A model generated the notes under the pieces. The model searched no databases. It had not been told where the DNA came from and saw only the letters and a list, made by a program, of their open reading frames with translations. A program made the position numbers and the translations under genes. A DNA stretch of 64,000 nt from CAVTWH01 sp963794685. Its GTDB lineage: Bacteria; Actinomycetota; Actinomycetes; Mycobacteriales; Micromonosporaceae. How positions within the stretch are numbered: the first letter of the stretch is position 1; every line of letters starts with the position of its first letter. Below are positions 43,170 through 51,322 of this stretch, in pieces. The DNA lies in the NCBI GenBank assembly GCA_963794685.1, contig CAWCFK010000009.1, forward strand, positions 1 through 64,000, in the 5' to 3' direction.

Positions 43170-44191
43170 TCGCCTACCCGCCCGCCTACCGTCGCGAGCG
43201 CGGCCCGGAACTGGTCGACACGCTGCTCTGCCGCCGCCCCACCGCACCGCCGCCGCCCCACCGTCCGGGAAGCGCTCAACCTGGCCCGGTACGGAATGCG
43301 CTGCCGGCTGGGCCGCCCCGCCAGCCGCGGCGTCGTCGTCATCGCCGTCCTCGTCGCCATCGTGACCGGCTGGCTCGGCTTCGCGCTGGCCGCCCGACTG
43401 AGCTGGCAGCCCGCCCGCGACCTGCCCCGTGGCGACGAACTCGCGGAGATCACCCGGACCGTCTACCCGGACACGCCCACCGAGATCTACGACCGCAACG
43501 ACGCGCTCTTCTACTCCGAGACGCCACCACCGCCCGGACCCTGCTCACCGGCGTCTCCGACTACAACCTCGGTCAGGTCAACTTCGGCCCCCTCGGCGAC
43601 CCGACGAAGGCAACCCCGCTACCGCCCGCGGCCCCGGATCCGGCTCTGCCCGACCGGCTGCGCGCCGCCGGCTGGCGAGTCAGTGCCCCACACGTGTGGG
43701 CGTAGGGAGCAGCGGCCGGCCAGTCGGGCCATCCACCGAGTACTACGCCAGCCGGAACGGGCTGACGCTGTGGCTGCTGGACTACGGCACGCGGCACCGC
43801 CCCCGGACAGGTACGCATCTACCGCAGCCAGCCGGTCTGGACGCTGCCGTTCGCCACCGCCGCGGGCGTGCTCGGCGCGCTGCTCGGCTGGCTGCTGACA
43901 GGCTGGGTGAGCCGGCGAACCGAGCGCTGGCAGCCGCCCGCACGGGTCAGCGTGACCGTGCTGTCGGTAACTGCCCTGCTCGCGGTGGCCCCGGCGATGG
44001 CGCTCGGCGTGTCCGTCACCGTGGACAGCCGGGCCATCCCCGGCTGGCTGCCGATGGCGCCTTGGTTCGGCCTGGTCTGGCCGACCCGGCTGCCGGCCGT
44101 CATCGGCGCGCTGCTCGCGCTGATCGTCGTCGCCGCGGCCACGCTCGGACGCCCCGGTCAGCCTGCCGCGTCGAGGTCGACCGCGCCCTGA
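43110..44191 (+). CDS. Membrane protein partner of PadR, at least five frame breaks
   Basis: Pieces of one protein are readable in order: RRYRRLLIAYPPAYRRERG (the permease-prefix-like start), LNLARYGMRCRLGRPASRG, a helix GVVVIAVLVAIVTGWLGFAL, ALFYSET, LLTGVSDYNLGQVNFGPLG, STEYYASRNGLTLWLLDYGT, then a C-terminal helix bundle ending RPGQPAASRSTAP. Breaks lie near 43128, 43235, 43522, 43705 and 43800. GGAGGACACC precedes the GTG. It is either badly affected by sequence errors or a true pseudogene. Function unknown. Confidence 0.55.
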
Positions 44192-44757
44192 CCGGACGGC
44201 CACTCCTCCCGGAGCACTCCCATCACCACCGCGTCGTGGACTCCACCGGCCCAGCGCCGGGCGCGCCGGAAGCGGCCCTCCTCCGTGAATCCCAGCCGCC
44301 GGCCCACACCGACCATCCCGGGATTGCCGGAGTAGGTGGCGAAGTCCAGGCGTAGCGCGTCGGTGGTCGCGAACAGGTACGCCGTCCACAACCGCAGCGC
44401 CCGGGTGCCGTAGCCGCGACCCCAGCACGACTCGTCGTAGAGCACCAGGCCCATCCGCCGCCAGTCGGTCGGCTCCGATTCCCAGTACCAGCTCACCCGG
44501 CCGATCAGCCGGTCCCCGCCGGCCCCGACCTCCGCGACGGCCAGACTGTGCCGGGGCGTCGGGAGTCGACCGGCCACGTTCACCAGCTCGGCGTGCTGCG
44601 CCACCACCGCCGGCACGTCCTGCGCACGCATCCGGTCGAAGTACGGACCGTTGGTGTCGTGCCACGGCCGGCACGGGTCCAGCAGGCCGGGCAGCGCGGC
44701 GAGGTCCGCCGCCGTCCAGTCGCGTAGCCGGACCGGTCCGTCCTGTAGCCGCGTCAA
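44158..44757 (-). CDS. GNAT-family acetyltransferase (RimJ/RimL type)
   Basis: The 199-residue product has a RimJ/RimL-like GNAT fold: VRLRDWTAADLAALPGLLDP at the start, the acetyl-CoA motif CWGRGYGTRALRLW, and NPGMVGVGRRLGFTEEGRFR near the end. These enzymes acetylate protein N-termini or small amines. The TTG start overlaps the tdk stop (TTGA), so it is coupled to thymidine kinase. Its 3' end overlaps that of the PadR-linked membrane gene by 34 bp. Confidence 0.82.
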   Translation of the reverse strand: MTRLQDGPVRLRDWTAADLAALPGLLDPCRPWHDTNGPYFDRMRAQDVPAVVAQHAELVNVAGRLPTPRHSLAVAEVGAGGDRLIGRVSWYWESEPTDWRRMGLVLYDESCWGRGYGTRALRLWTAYLFATTDALRLDFATYSGNPGMVGVGRRLGFTEEGRFRRARRWAGGVHDAVVMGVLREEWPSGQGAVDLDAAG

Positions 44758-45461
44758 CTGATCGGGCCGAGGTCGCCCGCGCGGTAGTGGCGGCGGCAGA
44801 GCACCTGGTAGCGGACGTTGCCGTCGTCGATGTCGGTGTCCCCGATGACGACCTGCGCGCCTTCCCGGGCCACCGCGCCGCCGACCACCCGGGCGTTGAG
44901 CCGGCCGATGCGGCCACACCAGCACAGCACCTCGACCTGCAGCCGGGACACGTCGTCGGCGAGCTCCATCAGCCGGCGGGTCGCCGGGAACAGCTCCGAG
45001 CGGAAGTCACTGGCCAGGCCGAACGCGTACACGTCGACGTCGTAGCGGTCCACCAGGTCGGCCAACTGCTCCACCTGGTCCACCGTGTAGAACTGCGCTT
45101 CGTCGCAGATCAGGTAGTCGATCGCCGACCCGGCCGCCCACCGGGCCCGGACCAGTTCGGTCAGGTCGGTGTCGTCGGTGACCTCGATGGCGGCGCGCTC
45201 CAGCCCGATCCGGGTGGTGATCTGTCCGCCACCGGCCCGGTCGTTGCGGGTCAGCACCAGCCCCTGGCGGCCCTGCCGGGCGTGGTTGTAGTCCATCTGC
45301 AGGGCGAGGGTGGACTTGCCGCAGTCCATCGGCCCCCAGTAGAACTTCAGCGCCGCGCCGTCCCGCAGCCGCCCGTCGCCGGCCACCCGGCAGTCCAGGT
45401 TGTCGTCGGCCACCGGCCCGCCCCGGTCGTCGTCGGCCGGTCCCCGCGCGTCGTCCCCCAC
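44754..45461 (-). CDS. tdk: Thymidine kinase
   Basis: The product is a type II thymidine kinase that phosphorylates thymidine in the salvage pathway. It shows the P-loop FYWGPMDCGKSTLALQMD, the Walker B/lasso segment YLICDEAQFYTVDQV and two Cys pairs for structural zinc (LCWCGRIG and VLCRRHY). About 38 N-terminal residues before LKFYWG are Asp/Gly-rich and unusual for the family. The true start may therefore be the internal GTG near 45386, although that also lacks a ribosome site. Confidence 0.9.
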   Translation of the reverse strand: MGDDARGPADDDRGGPVADDNLDCRVAGDGRLRDGAALKFYWGPMDCGKSTLALQMDYNHARQGRQGLVLTRNDRAGGGQITTRIGLERAAIEVTDDTDLTELVRARWAAGSAIDYLICDEAQFYTVDQVEQLADLVDRYDVDVYAFGLASDFRSELFPATRRLMELADDVSRLQVEVLCWCGRIGRLNARVVGGAVAREGAQVVIGDTDIDDGNVRYQVLCRRHYRAGDLGPIS

Positions 45462-45513
45462 GGTCGGGGAGCCTATCTCCCCGGTCCGACGCCACGATGC
45501 CCACCCTGATCAA

Positions 45514-46479
45514 CTACCCGGCCGTGGGGGCGGCGGTGGCGAAGTCCGCGAGCGCCGTGCGGATCACCACCCGCATCCGGTCGCTGCCGGTGTGCCCGGA
45601 GTCGTCGACCACCACCAGCCGCGCATCCGGCCACGCCTGAGCCAGCTCCCACGCGGTGTCCAGCGGACTGCCCAGATCGAGCCGGCCGTGGATCAGTACC
45701 GCGGGAATGCCGGCCAGCCGCCCCGCGTCGCGCAGCAGTTGCCCCTCCTCGAGCCACGCGCCCTGGGAGAAGTAGTGCGCGCAGATCCGGGTGAAGGCCA
45801 GCAGGTCCCGTCCCGGTCGGGCACTGTATGCCCCGGGCTGCCCGTTGGGCTCCATCGAGATCACCGCGTCCTCCCACGCGCACCACTCGACGGCAGCCCG
45901 CTCGCGTACCGCCGGGTTCGGGTCGCCCAGTAGCCGGGCGTATCCGGCCAGCAGGTCCTCCTCAGCGGGCACCAGGGCGCGGAAGCGGTGCCACTGCTCG
46001 GGGAAGAACCGGCTGACGCCGTGGTAGAGCCACTCGATCTCGTACCGGCGGGTGGTGGTGACGGCCTGGATGACAGCGGCGCTGACCCGCTCCGGGTAGA
46101 TCTCCGCGTACGCGAGGATCAGCGTGGACCCCCAGGACCCGCCGAACAGCAGCCACTTCTCGATACCCAGGTGCTCGCGCAGCTGCTCCATGTCGCGGAT
46201 CAGGTGCGCCGTGGTGTTGGCGCTCATATCGGTGTCCGGGTCACTGGCGTGCGGGGTGCTGCGCCCGCAGCCGCGCTGGTCGAACAGCACCACCCGGTAC
46301 CTGTCCGGGTCGAACTGCTGGCGCATGCCGGGGGAGCAGCCGGACCCGGGGCCGCCGTGCACCGCCAGCGCGGCAGTACCCTCCGGATTCCCGCAGACCT
46401 CCCAGTACACGTGGTTGCCGTCGCCGACATCGAGCAGGCCGTGGTCGTAGGGCTCGATCGGGGGGAACGGGGTGGTCAT
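45514..46479 (-). CDS. pip: Proline iminopeptidase
   Basis: The 321-residue product matches S33 proline iminopeptidase: LAVHGGPGSGCSPGM (oxyanion), FDQRGCGRSTPHA, the nucleophile elbow FGGSWGSTLILAYAEIYP and a C-terminal GHTGS with the catalytic His. It removes N-terminal proline from peptides. It is divergent from the marR gene across a 50-bp region with one palindrome, so that regulator probably controls it. GGATGGAG precedes the ATG. Confidence 0.92.
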   Translation of the reverse strand: MTTPFPPIEPYDHGLLDVGDGNHVYWEVCGNPEGTAALAVHGGPGSGCSPGMRQQFDPDRYRVVLFDQRGCGRSTPHASDPDTDMSANTTAHLIRDMEQLREHLGIEKWLLFGGSWGSTLILAYAEIYPERVSAAVIQAVTTTRRYEIEWLYHGVSRFFPEQWHRFRALVPAEEDLLAGYARLLGDPNPAVRERAAVEWCAWEDAVISMEPNGQPGAYSARPGRDLLAFTRICAHYFSQGAWLEEGQLLRDAGRLAGIPAVLIHGRLDLGSPLDTAWELAQAWPDARLVVVDDSGHTGSDRMRVVIRTALADFATAAPTAG

Positions 46480-46507
46480 CGGTGAAACTCCATCCTCGCG
46501 AGATACG

Positions 46508-46531
46508 ACAGCGCTGTTATATTAGCGCTGT
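46508..46531. promoter_or_regulatory. Shared MarR operator between pip and marR
   Basis: ACAGCGCT and AGCGCTGT, exact reverse complements, flank GTTATATT. The TATATT (46518-46523) is a -10 element for marR, whose GTG lies at 46530 inside the right arm. On the other strand TATAAC could be the -10 for pip. A MarR dimer bound here would block both promoters. Confidence 0.75.
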
Positions 46532-47009
46532 GACATCGTACGAGGGGTCCTCACTGCTCGGTACCCGCCTCCAGGAACTCCTGGAGCTGCTCGACGGCGA
46601 CGTCGCGGCCGTCTACGCCGACCTGGGCCTGGCCGGCTTCCGCCCCCGGTACACCCCGGTCCTGCGGCACCTGCTCAGCCACGGACCCGCGCCGATCAGC
46701 GACCTGGCCCGGGCCACCGGCGTCAGCCACTCGGCCGCCAGCCAGACCGTCGCGCAACTCGTCCGCGACGGGCTGGTCAGCACCGCGCCGGGCACCGACG
46801 CCCGGCAACGCATCGTCTCCCCGACACCGCGCGCCGAGCAGATCCGCGCCGCCCTGGACACCGAGTGGGCCGCCACCAGCGCCGCGGCCGCCGCCCTCGA
46901 GGCCGAGCTGCCGTACCCCCTGCACCGCCTGCTCGAGGAGGCACTCGCCGCGCTGCGCCGCCGCCCCTTCCGCGACCGCATCGCCGCCGCCCTCCCGGCC
47001 CCGAGCTGA
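46530..47009 (+). CDS. MarR-family regulator
   Basis: The 159-residue product is a MarR-type winged-helix dimer. A helical start (LGTRLQELLELLDGDVAAVY) leads to the helix-turn-helix PISDLARATGVSHSAASQTV and the wing VSTAPGTDARQRIVSPT. The C-terminal helices complete the dimer interface. The GTG overlaps the operator palindrome and is only 7 nt past the -10, so the transcript is probably leaderless. It likely represses itself and the divergent pip. Confidence 0.85.
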   Translation: MTSYEGSSLLGTRLQELLELLDGDVAAVYADLGLAGFRPRYTPVLRHLLSHGPAPISDLARATGVSHSAASQTVAQLVRDGLVSTAPGTDARQRIVSPTPRAEQIRAALDTEWAATSAAAAALEAELPYPLHRLLEEALAALRRRPFRDRIAAALPAPS

Positions 47010-47036
47010 ACGCAATTCGCTGGCCCGAAGCGGCTG

Positions 47037-47057
47037 CGCCCCCTACAACTAGGGGCG
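47037..47057. other. Hairpin abutting the RNA-ligase start codon
   Basis: CGCCCCCTA and TAGGGGCG pair with one bulged C around the loop CAAC, and the right arm ends on the first base of the GTG start. It may be an operator or a translational control hairpin. Confidence 0.4.
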
Positions 47058-47842
47058 TGCTACTGAAGTACCCCCGGACGCCGCACCTGGTCTCCTCCCG
47101 CCTGCAACCCGGCGACGAGGATCTCGACCAGGTGCCCTTCACCGACCTCGCCGGGCACACCCTGGCAGTCGAGGAGAAGCTCGACGGGGCGAACAGCGCG
47201 ATCAGCTTCGCGCCGGACGGCACGCTACGGCTGCAGTCGCGCGGCCACTACCTGACCGGCGGACCGCGCGAACGCCACTTCGCCCCCTTCAAGGCGTGGG
47301 CGGCCAGCGTCGCCCCGGCGCTCTGGCCGGTCCTCGGCCCCGACCTGGTGCTCTACGGCGAATGGCTGTACGCCAAGCACACCGTCTACTACGACGCCCT
47401 GCCGCACTACTTCTGCGAGTTCGACATCCTGGACCGGCGTACCGGGCAGTTCCTGGACACCCCCGGCCGGCACGCCCTGCTCGCCGGCACACCGGTGGTC
47501 AGCGTCCCGCTCCTGCACCGGGGGACCGTCACCGACCTGGCCGCACTGCGCCGCTTCGTCGGCCCGTCCACCGCGAAGTCACCGCACTGGCGGGAGTCCC
47601 TCGCGGCCAGCGCCGACGCCGCGGGCGTGGACCCGGCCCGGACGCTCGCCGACACCGACCCGGCCGACGAAATGGAGGGCCTGTACCTCAAGCGGGAGCA
47701 CGACGGCGTGGTCACCGGCCGGTACAAGTGGGTACGGCCCGGCTTCAGCAGCGCCGTCCTCGACTCGGGCACCCACTGGCTGGACCGCCCGATCGTGGCC
47801 AACCAACTCCGCGACCCGGCGGTGCTCTATGCCGCCCACTGA
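47057..47842 (+). CDS. ATP-dependent RNA ligase (Rnl2-like) of an RNA-repair operon
   Basis: The 261-residue product has the nucleotidyltransferase motifs of RNA ligase: motif I EEKLDGAN with Lys41 as the AMP-accepting residue, motif Ia LQSRGHYL, motif III VLYGEWLYAKHTVYY, motif IIIa FCEFDILDRR, motif IV EGLYLKREHDG and motif V RYKWVRPG. It should seal 5'-phosphate to 3'-OH RNA ends. No signal or extra domain is present. The stop overlaps the next gene by 14 bp. That gene encodes the matching end-healing enzyme, so the two form a repair pair. GTG start. Confidence 0.88.
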   Translation: MLLKYPRTPHLVSSRLQPGDEDLDQVPFTDLAGHTLAVEEKLDGANSAISFAPDGTLRLQSRGHYLTGGPRERHFAPFKAWAASVAPALWPVLGPDLVLYGEWLYAKHTVYYDALPHYFCEFDILDRRTGQFLDTPGRHALLAGTPVVSVPLLHRGTVTDLAALRRFVGPSTAKSPHWRESLAASADAAGVDPARTLADTDPADEMEGLYLKREHDGVVTGRYKWVRPGFSSAVLDSGTHWLDRPIVANQLRDPAVLYAAH

Positions 47843-48993
47843 TCCCGTCGCCCCTGACACCTCCACCACTGACCCCTTCGCGGCCCTGTGCCCGGCCCCG
47901 CCGCACTGGCAACTGGACTGGCCCGCGATCCACGCCACCTTCGCCTGGATCCGGGCCCTCGACGGCGTACCCCAGGACCCCGTCCACCACGCGGAAGGCG
48001 ACGTCGCCACCCACACCCGACTGGCGGCCCAGGCCCTGATCGAGCAGCCACGCTGGCGGTCCCGGCCGGCCGGCGAGCGCGCCGCGCTCTTCGCCGCCGT
48101 CCTGCTCCACGACGCCGCGAAGCCCTGGTCCACCCAGCACGACGAGGCCGGCCGGGTCACCGCGCACGGCCACTCCCGCCGCGGCGACCTGCACGCCCGT
48201 CGGGTGCTGTGGGAACTGGGTCTGTCCGTCGACCGGCGGGAACACATCGCCGCCCTGGTCCGCCACCACCAGGTGCCGTTCTGGGCGCTGGAGCGCCCCG
48301 ACCTGGACGCGATCGCCTTCCGGGTCAGCCTGCTGGCCCGCAACGACGACCTGGCGCTGCTCGCGATCGCCGACATCACCGGCCGGATCTGCGCAGACGC
48401 CGACGGTGTACGCGAGAACATCGCCCTGTTCGAGGAGTACTGCGCCGAACGCGGCTGCCTGGACACCCCGCGCGCGTTCGCCTCCGACCATGCCCGCTTC
48501 ACCTGGTTCCGGCACCCGTCCCGCGATCCCGGCTACGCCGCCTACGACGACACCCGGTCCACCGTCACCGTGATGTCCGGGCTGCCGGGCGCCGGCAAGG
48601 ACACCTGGGTCCAGCTCCTACCGCGGTGACCAGCCGGTGGTCAGCCTCGACGCGCTGCGCATGCACCTGGGCGTCGGCCCGACCGGCGACCAGGGCGCGG
48701 TGCTGGCCGCCGCCCGCGAGCAGGCGCGCGGCCACCTGCGCGCCGGCCGGGACTTCGTCTGGAACGCCACCAACGTCTCCCGGCAGCTGCGCTCGCACTG
48801 CATCAACCTGGCCGCCGACTACCACGCCCGGGTGGAGATCGTCTCCGTCGAGGCGTCCCCGAATGCCCTGCGCGAGCGCAACACCACCCGCGCGCAGCCG
48901 GTACCCGAGGCGGTCACCACCCGCCTCGCCAACCGCTGGGAGACCCCGGATCCAACCGAAGCCCACCGCGTCACCTGGGTCGTCACCGGCTAG
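47829..48993 (+). CDS. HD-Pnk: HD-phosphoesterase plus polynucleotide kinase, one frameshift
   Basis: The product of about 388 residues has two domains. Residues ~28-225 form an HD-superfamily phosphohydrolase with metal ligands in PVHHAEGDVATH, LLHDAAKPW (His94-Asp95), HGHSRRGDLHARR, VRHHQVPFW and IADITGR. Residues ~245 onward form a P-loop kinase with SGLPGAGKDTW, SLDALRMHLGV and WNATNVSRQLR. This matches Runella HD-Pnk, whose HD part removes 2',3'-phosphates and whose kinase part phosphorylates 5'-OH ends. The frame breaks near 48625, just after the P-loop helix. Read literally, the kinase would be lost. The stop overlaps the converging transporter gene by 4 bp. Confidence 0.85.
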
Positions 48994-50342
48994 AGGATGC
49001 GTGGCGGGATGTTGCCGGCGGCCTCGATCGCGCGGCGCATCGGCACCGACAGCAGCAACACGAAGCCCACCACGAAGAACACCAGCAGCGAGATGATCGC
49101 TATCCGGTAGCTGTCGGTGACCTGGTAGGACAGGCCGAACAGCAGCGGTCCCAGCCAACTGGTGGCGTCCGAGGAGATCTCGTACAGGCCGAAGTACTCG
49201 GCTTCCGAACCCTTCGGGATCAGTTGGCTGAACAGTGACCGGGACAGCGCCTGGCTGCCGCCCAGCACGATCCCGATGAGCGCGCCGAGCAGCATGAACT
49301 GCAACGGCTGGCCGGCCTGCAGCAGGTACGCCAGGACGAGCACCACGATCCAGACGAGCAGGCTGGCCAGCACCGTCCGCCAGGCGCCGAACCGGCGGGC
49401 GATCCGGCCGAGCAGCAACGCCCCGAAGAACGCCAGGAACTGCACCATCAGGATGGTCTCCACCTGCACCGACTGCTCCAGGTTCAGCTCCTTGTCGGCG
49501 AAGACCGAGGCCTGCGAGATGACGGTCTGGATGCCGTCGTTGTAGATCAGGTACGCGAGCAGGAAGAACAGCGTGAGCGGGAACGCCCTGAGGTGGCGCA
49601 GCGTGCGCCACAGCTGCTTGAACCCGTCGGTGAGCACCGGGCCGTGCGCCGCCCCGGCCACCGGTGGCCGGTTGTGCAGCCGGAGCAGCGGCACCGTCGT
49701 CCACGCCGCCCACCACAGGCCGGCCGAGACGATGCTGTACCGGGCGATCTCCGCCTTGTTGTCCTCACCGCCGATCAGCACCGCCACCACGTTGACGGCG
49801 AGCAGCAGCCCGCCGCCGATGTAGCCGATCGCCCAGCCGACGCTGGATACCCGGTCGCGTTCGTCCGGCCCGGCGATCTGCGGCAGGAACGAGTGGTAGA
49901 TGACGTTGGTGGCCCCGTACGCGATGTTGGCGACCACGAACAGCAGCGCGCCGAGCAGGTACCGGGTGCCGGTGAGGAAGAACAGTCCGATGGTGGCCGC
50001 GGCGCCCAGATAGGTGAACAGCGCCAGCAGTTGCTTCTTACGGGCCGTCCGGTCGGCGACCGCGCCAACCACCGGCAGGACGAAGACGGTCAGCAGCACC
50101 GACAGCGACACCGCGTAGGGGAACAGCGAACCGGCCTTCACCGGGATGCCGAACGGGTGCACGAAGTTGTCGGCGTCGGCCGCCCGTTCGGCGATGTCAC
50201 CGAGGTAGGGCCCGAGGAACACGGTGACCACCGTGGTCGGGAAGGCCGAGTTGGCCCAGTCGTACATGTACCAGCCCACCCGCTCGCTGCGGGTGGTCAG
50301 CGGCTGCACCTGCTCCGGCTCACTGGCGATGGCGGCGGTCAC
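48990..50342 (-). CDS. Atg22-type (UMF1) major-facilitator transporter
   Basis: The 450-residue product is a 12-helix MFS transporter. The family hallmark GWYMYDWANSAFPTTVV lies near residue 23, with GAVADRTARKKQ at the first cytoplasmic loop and the conserved ALSRSLFSQLIPKGSEAEYF near residue 365. This is the Atg22-like group, named after a yeast vacuolar amino-acid exporter. Bacterial substrates are unknown. GTG start. It overlaps the HD-Pnk 3' end by 4 bp in convergent orientation. Confidence 0.87.
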   Translation of the reverse strand: MTAAIASEPEQVQPLTTRSERVGWYMYDWANSAFPTTVVTVFLGPYLGDIAERAADADNFVHPFGIPVKAGSLFPYAVSLSVLLTVFVLPVVGAVADRTARKKQLLALFTYLGAAATIGLFFLTGTRYLLGALLFVVANIAYGATNVIYHSFLPQIAGPDERDRVSSVGWAIGYIGGGLLLAVNVVAVLIGGEDNKAEIARYSIVSAGLWWAAWTTVPLLRLHNRPPVAGAAHGPVLTDGFKQLWRTLRHLRAFPLTLFFLLAYLIYNDGIQTVISQASVFADKELNLEQSVQVETILMVQFLAFFGALLLGRIARRFGAWRTVLASLLVWIVVLVLAYLLQAGQPLQFMLLGALIGIVLGGSQALSRSLFSQLIPKGSEAEYFGLYEISSDATSWLGPLLFGLSYQVTDSYRIAIISLLVFFVVGFVLLLSVPMRRAIEAAGNIPPRIL

Positions 50343-50450
50343 GACGGCCTCTTTCGGTGGGCGGGCGCTTTCGGTCGCGCGGGGGTCGGGGGGTGGCGCG
50401 GGCTCGCTGGCGGCATGGGCGTGCCGCGCGGCCGTCAGTCGGGTCGGGGG

Positions 50451-51230
50451 TCAGTCTGGCCAGAGACCCCGGCGGGTGTACACGTCGCGCAGCACGTCGA
50501 CGTGATCGGTCATGATGCCATCCACGCCGAGATCCAGTAAGTAGTTCATCGGTCCGGGTTCGTCGATGGTCCACACGTGCACGTGCAGGCCCAACGCGTG
50601 CGCCCGGGTGACGAACCGGCGATCCACCACGGTCAGCGGCCCGGCCCGCAGCGGCACCTGCGCGGCCGCCGCGCCGGCTGCCGCCCGCCGCCCGCCGCGC
50701 CCGAGCCGCGCCGCCGCCAACAGCCGGGCCACCGCCCGCGGCCCCAGCGACGTCGCCAACTGCGGCCCGAGCAGCGCCCGTACCCGGGCCAGCCGCCGGT
50801 CACTGAACGAGGCGACCAGTACCCGGTCCAGTGCCCCGGTGCGGCGGATCACGTCGGCCGCCGGCCCCACCACCCGGTCAGCCTTCACGTCCACGTTGAA
50901 ACGCACCTGCGGCCATGCGGTGATCAGGTCATCCAGGCGGGGTACCAGCGGCGCACCGCCCTCGCGGATGCTCGCCAGGTCCGCGTAGCGCAGGTCGGCG
51001 ACTGTGCCGGCGCGGCCGAGTACCCGGTGCAGGGTGGCGTCGTGGATGACCACCGCGACACCGTCGGCGGTCGCGTGGGTGTCGGTTTCCAGATAGCTGT
51101 ACCCGAGGTCGACGGAGCGCTGAAACGCGCCGATTGTGTTCTCGTCACCGGCGGCCGCCCCGCCCCGGTGCGCGAAGGCCAGCGGCTTCGCGGTACCCGG
51201 CGCGGCGTCGCCCAGGAAGGCGTACTGCAC
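50451..51230 (-). CDS. Glycerophosphodiester phosphodiesterase
   Basis: The 259-residue product is a TIM-barrel GDPD. It shows LAFAHRGGAAAGDENT (metal and catalytic His), YLETDTHATADGVAVVIHD (metal Glu-x-Asp and second His) and VHVWTIDEPGPM with the final DGIMTDHVDV. It should hydrolyse deacylated phospholipids to glycerol-3-phosphate and an alcohol. There is no signal peptide, so it is cytoplasmic. GTG start. It is divergent from the Hsp70 gene. Confidence 0.88.
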   Translation of the reverse strand: MQYAFLGDAAPGTAKPLAFAHRGGAAAGDENTIGAFQRSVDLGYSYLETDTHATADGVAVVIHDATLHRVLGRAGTVADLRYADLASIREGGAPLVPRLDDLITAWPQVRFNVDVKADRVVGPAADVIRRTGALDRVLVASFSDRRLARVRALLGPQLATSLGPRAVARLLAAARLGRGGRRAAAGAAAAQVPLRAGPLTVVDRRFVTRAHALGLHVHVWTIDEPGPMNYLLDLGVDGIMTDHVDVLRDVYTRRGLWPD

Positions 51231-51322
51231 GGCGCAGAGTATGCCCTGATCGGCCGTCTGACAGGTGAACCGTGGCCGAGCGGGTGTGCACCGGATGTTG
51301 GCGGACAGTTAGGGTGGCCCCC

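Noticed and set aside
41432..44191. Attachment sites for an integrated element around the recombinase
   Set aside because: No tRNA gene and no convincing direct repeat was found on either side by eye, and no phage or conjugation genes are present.
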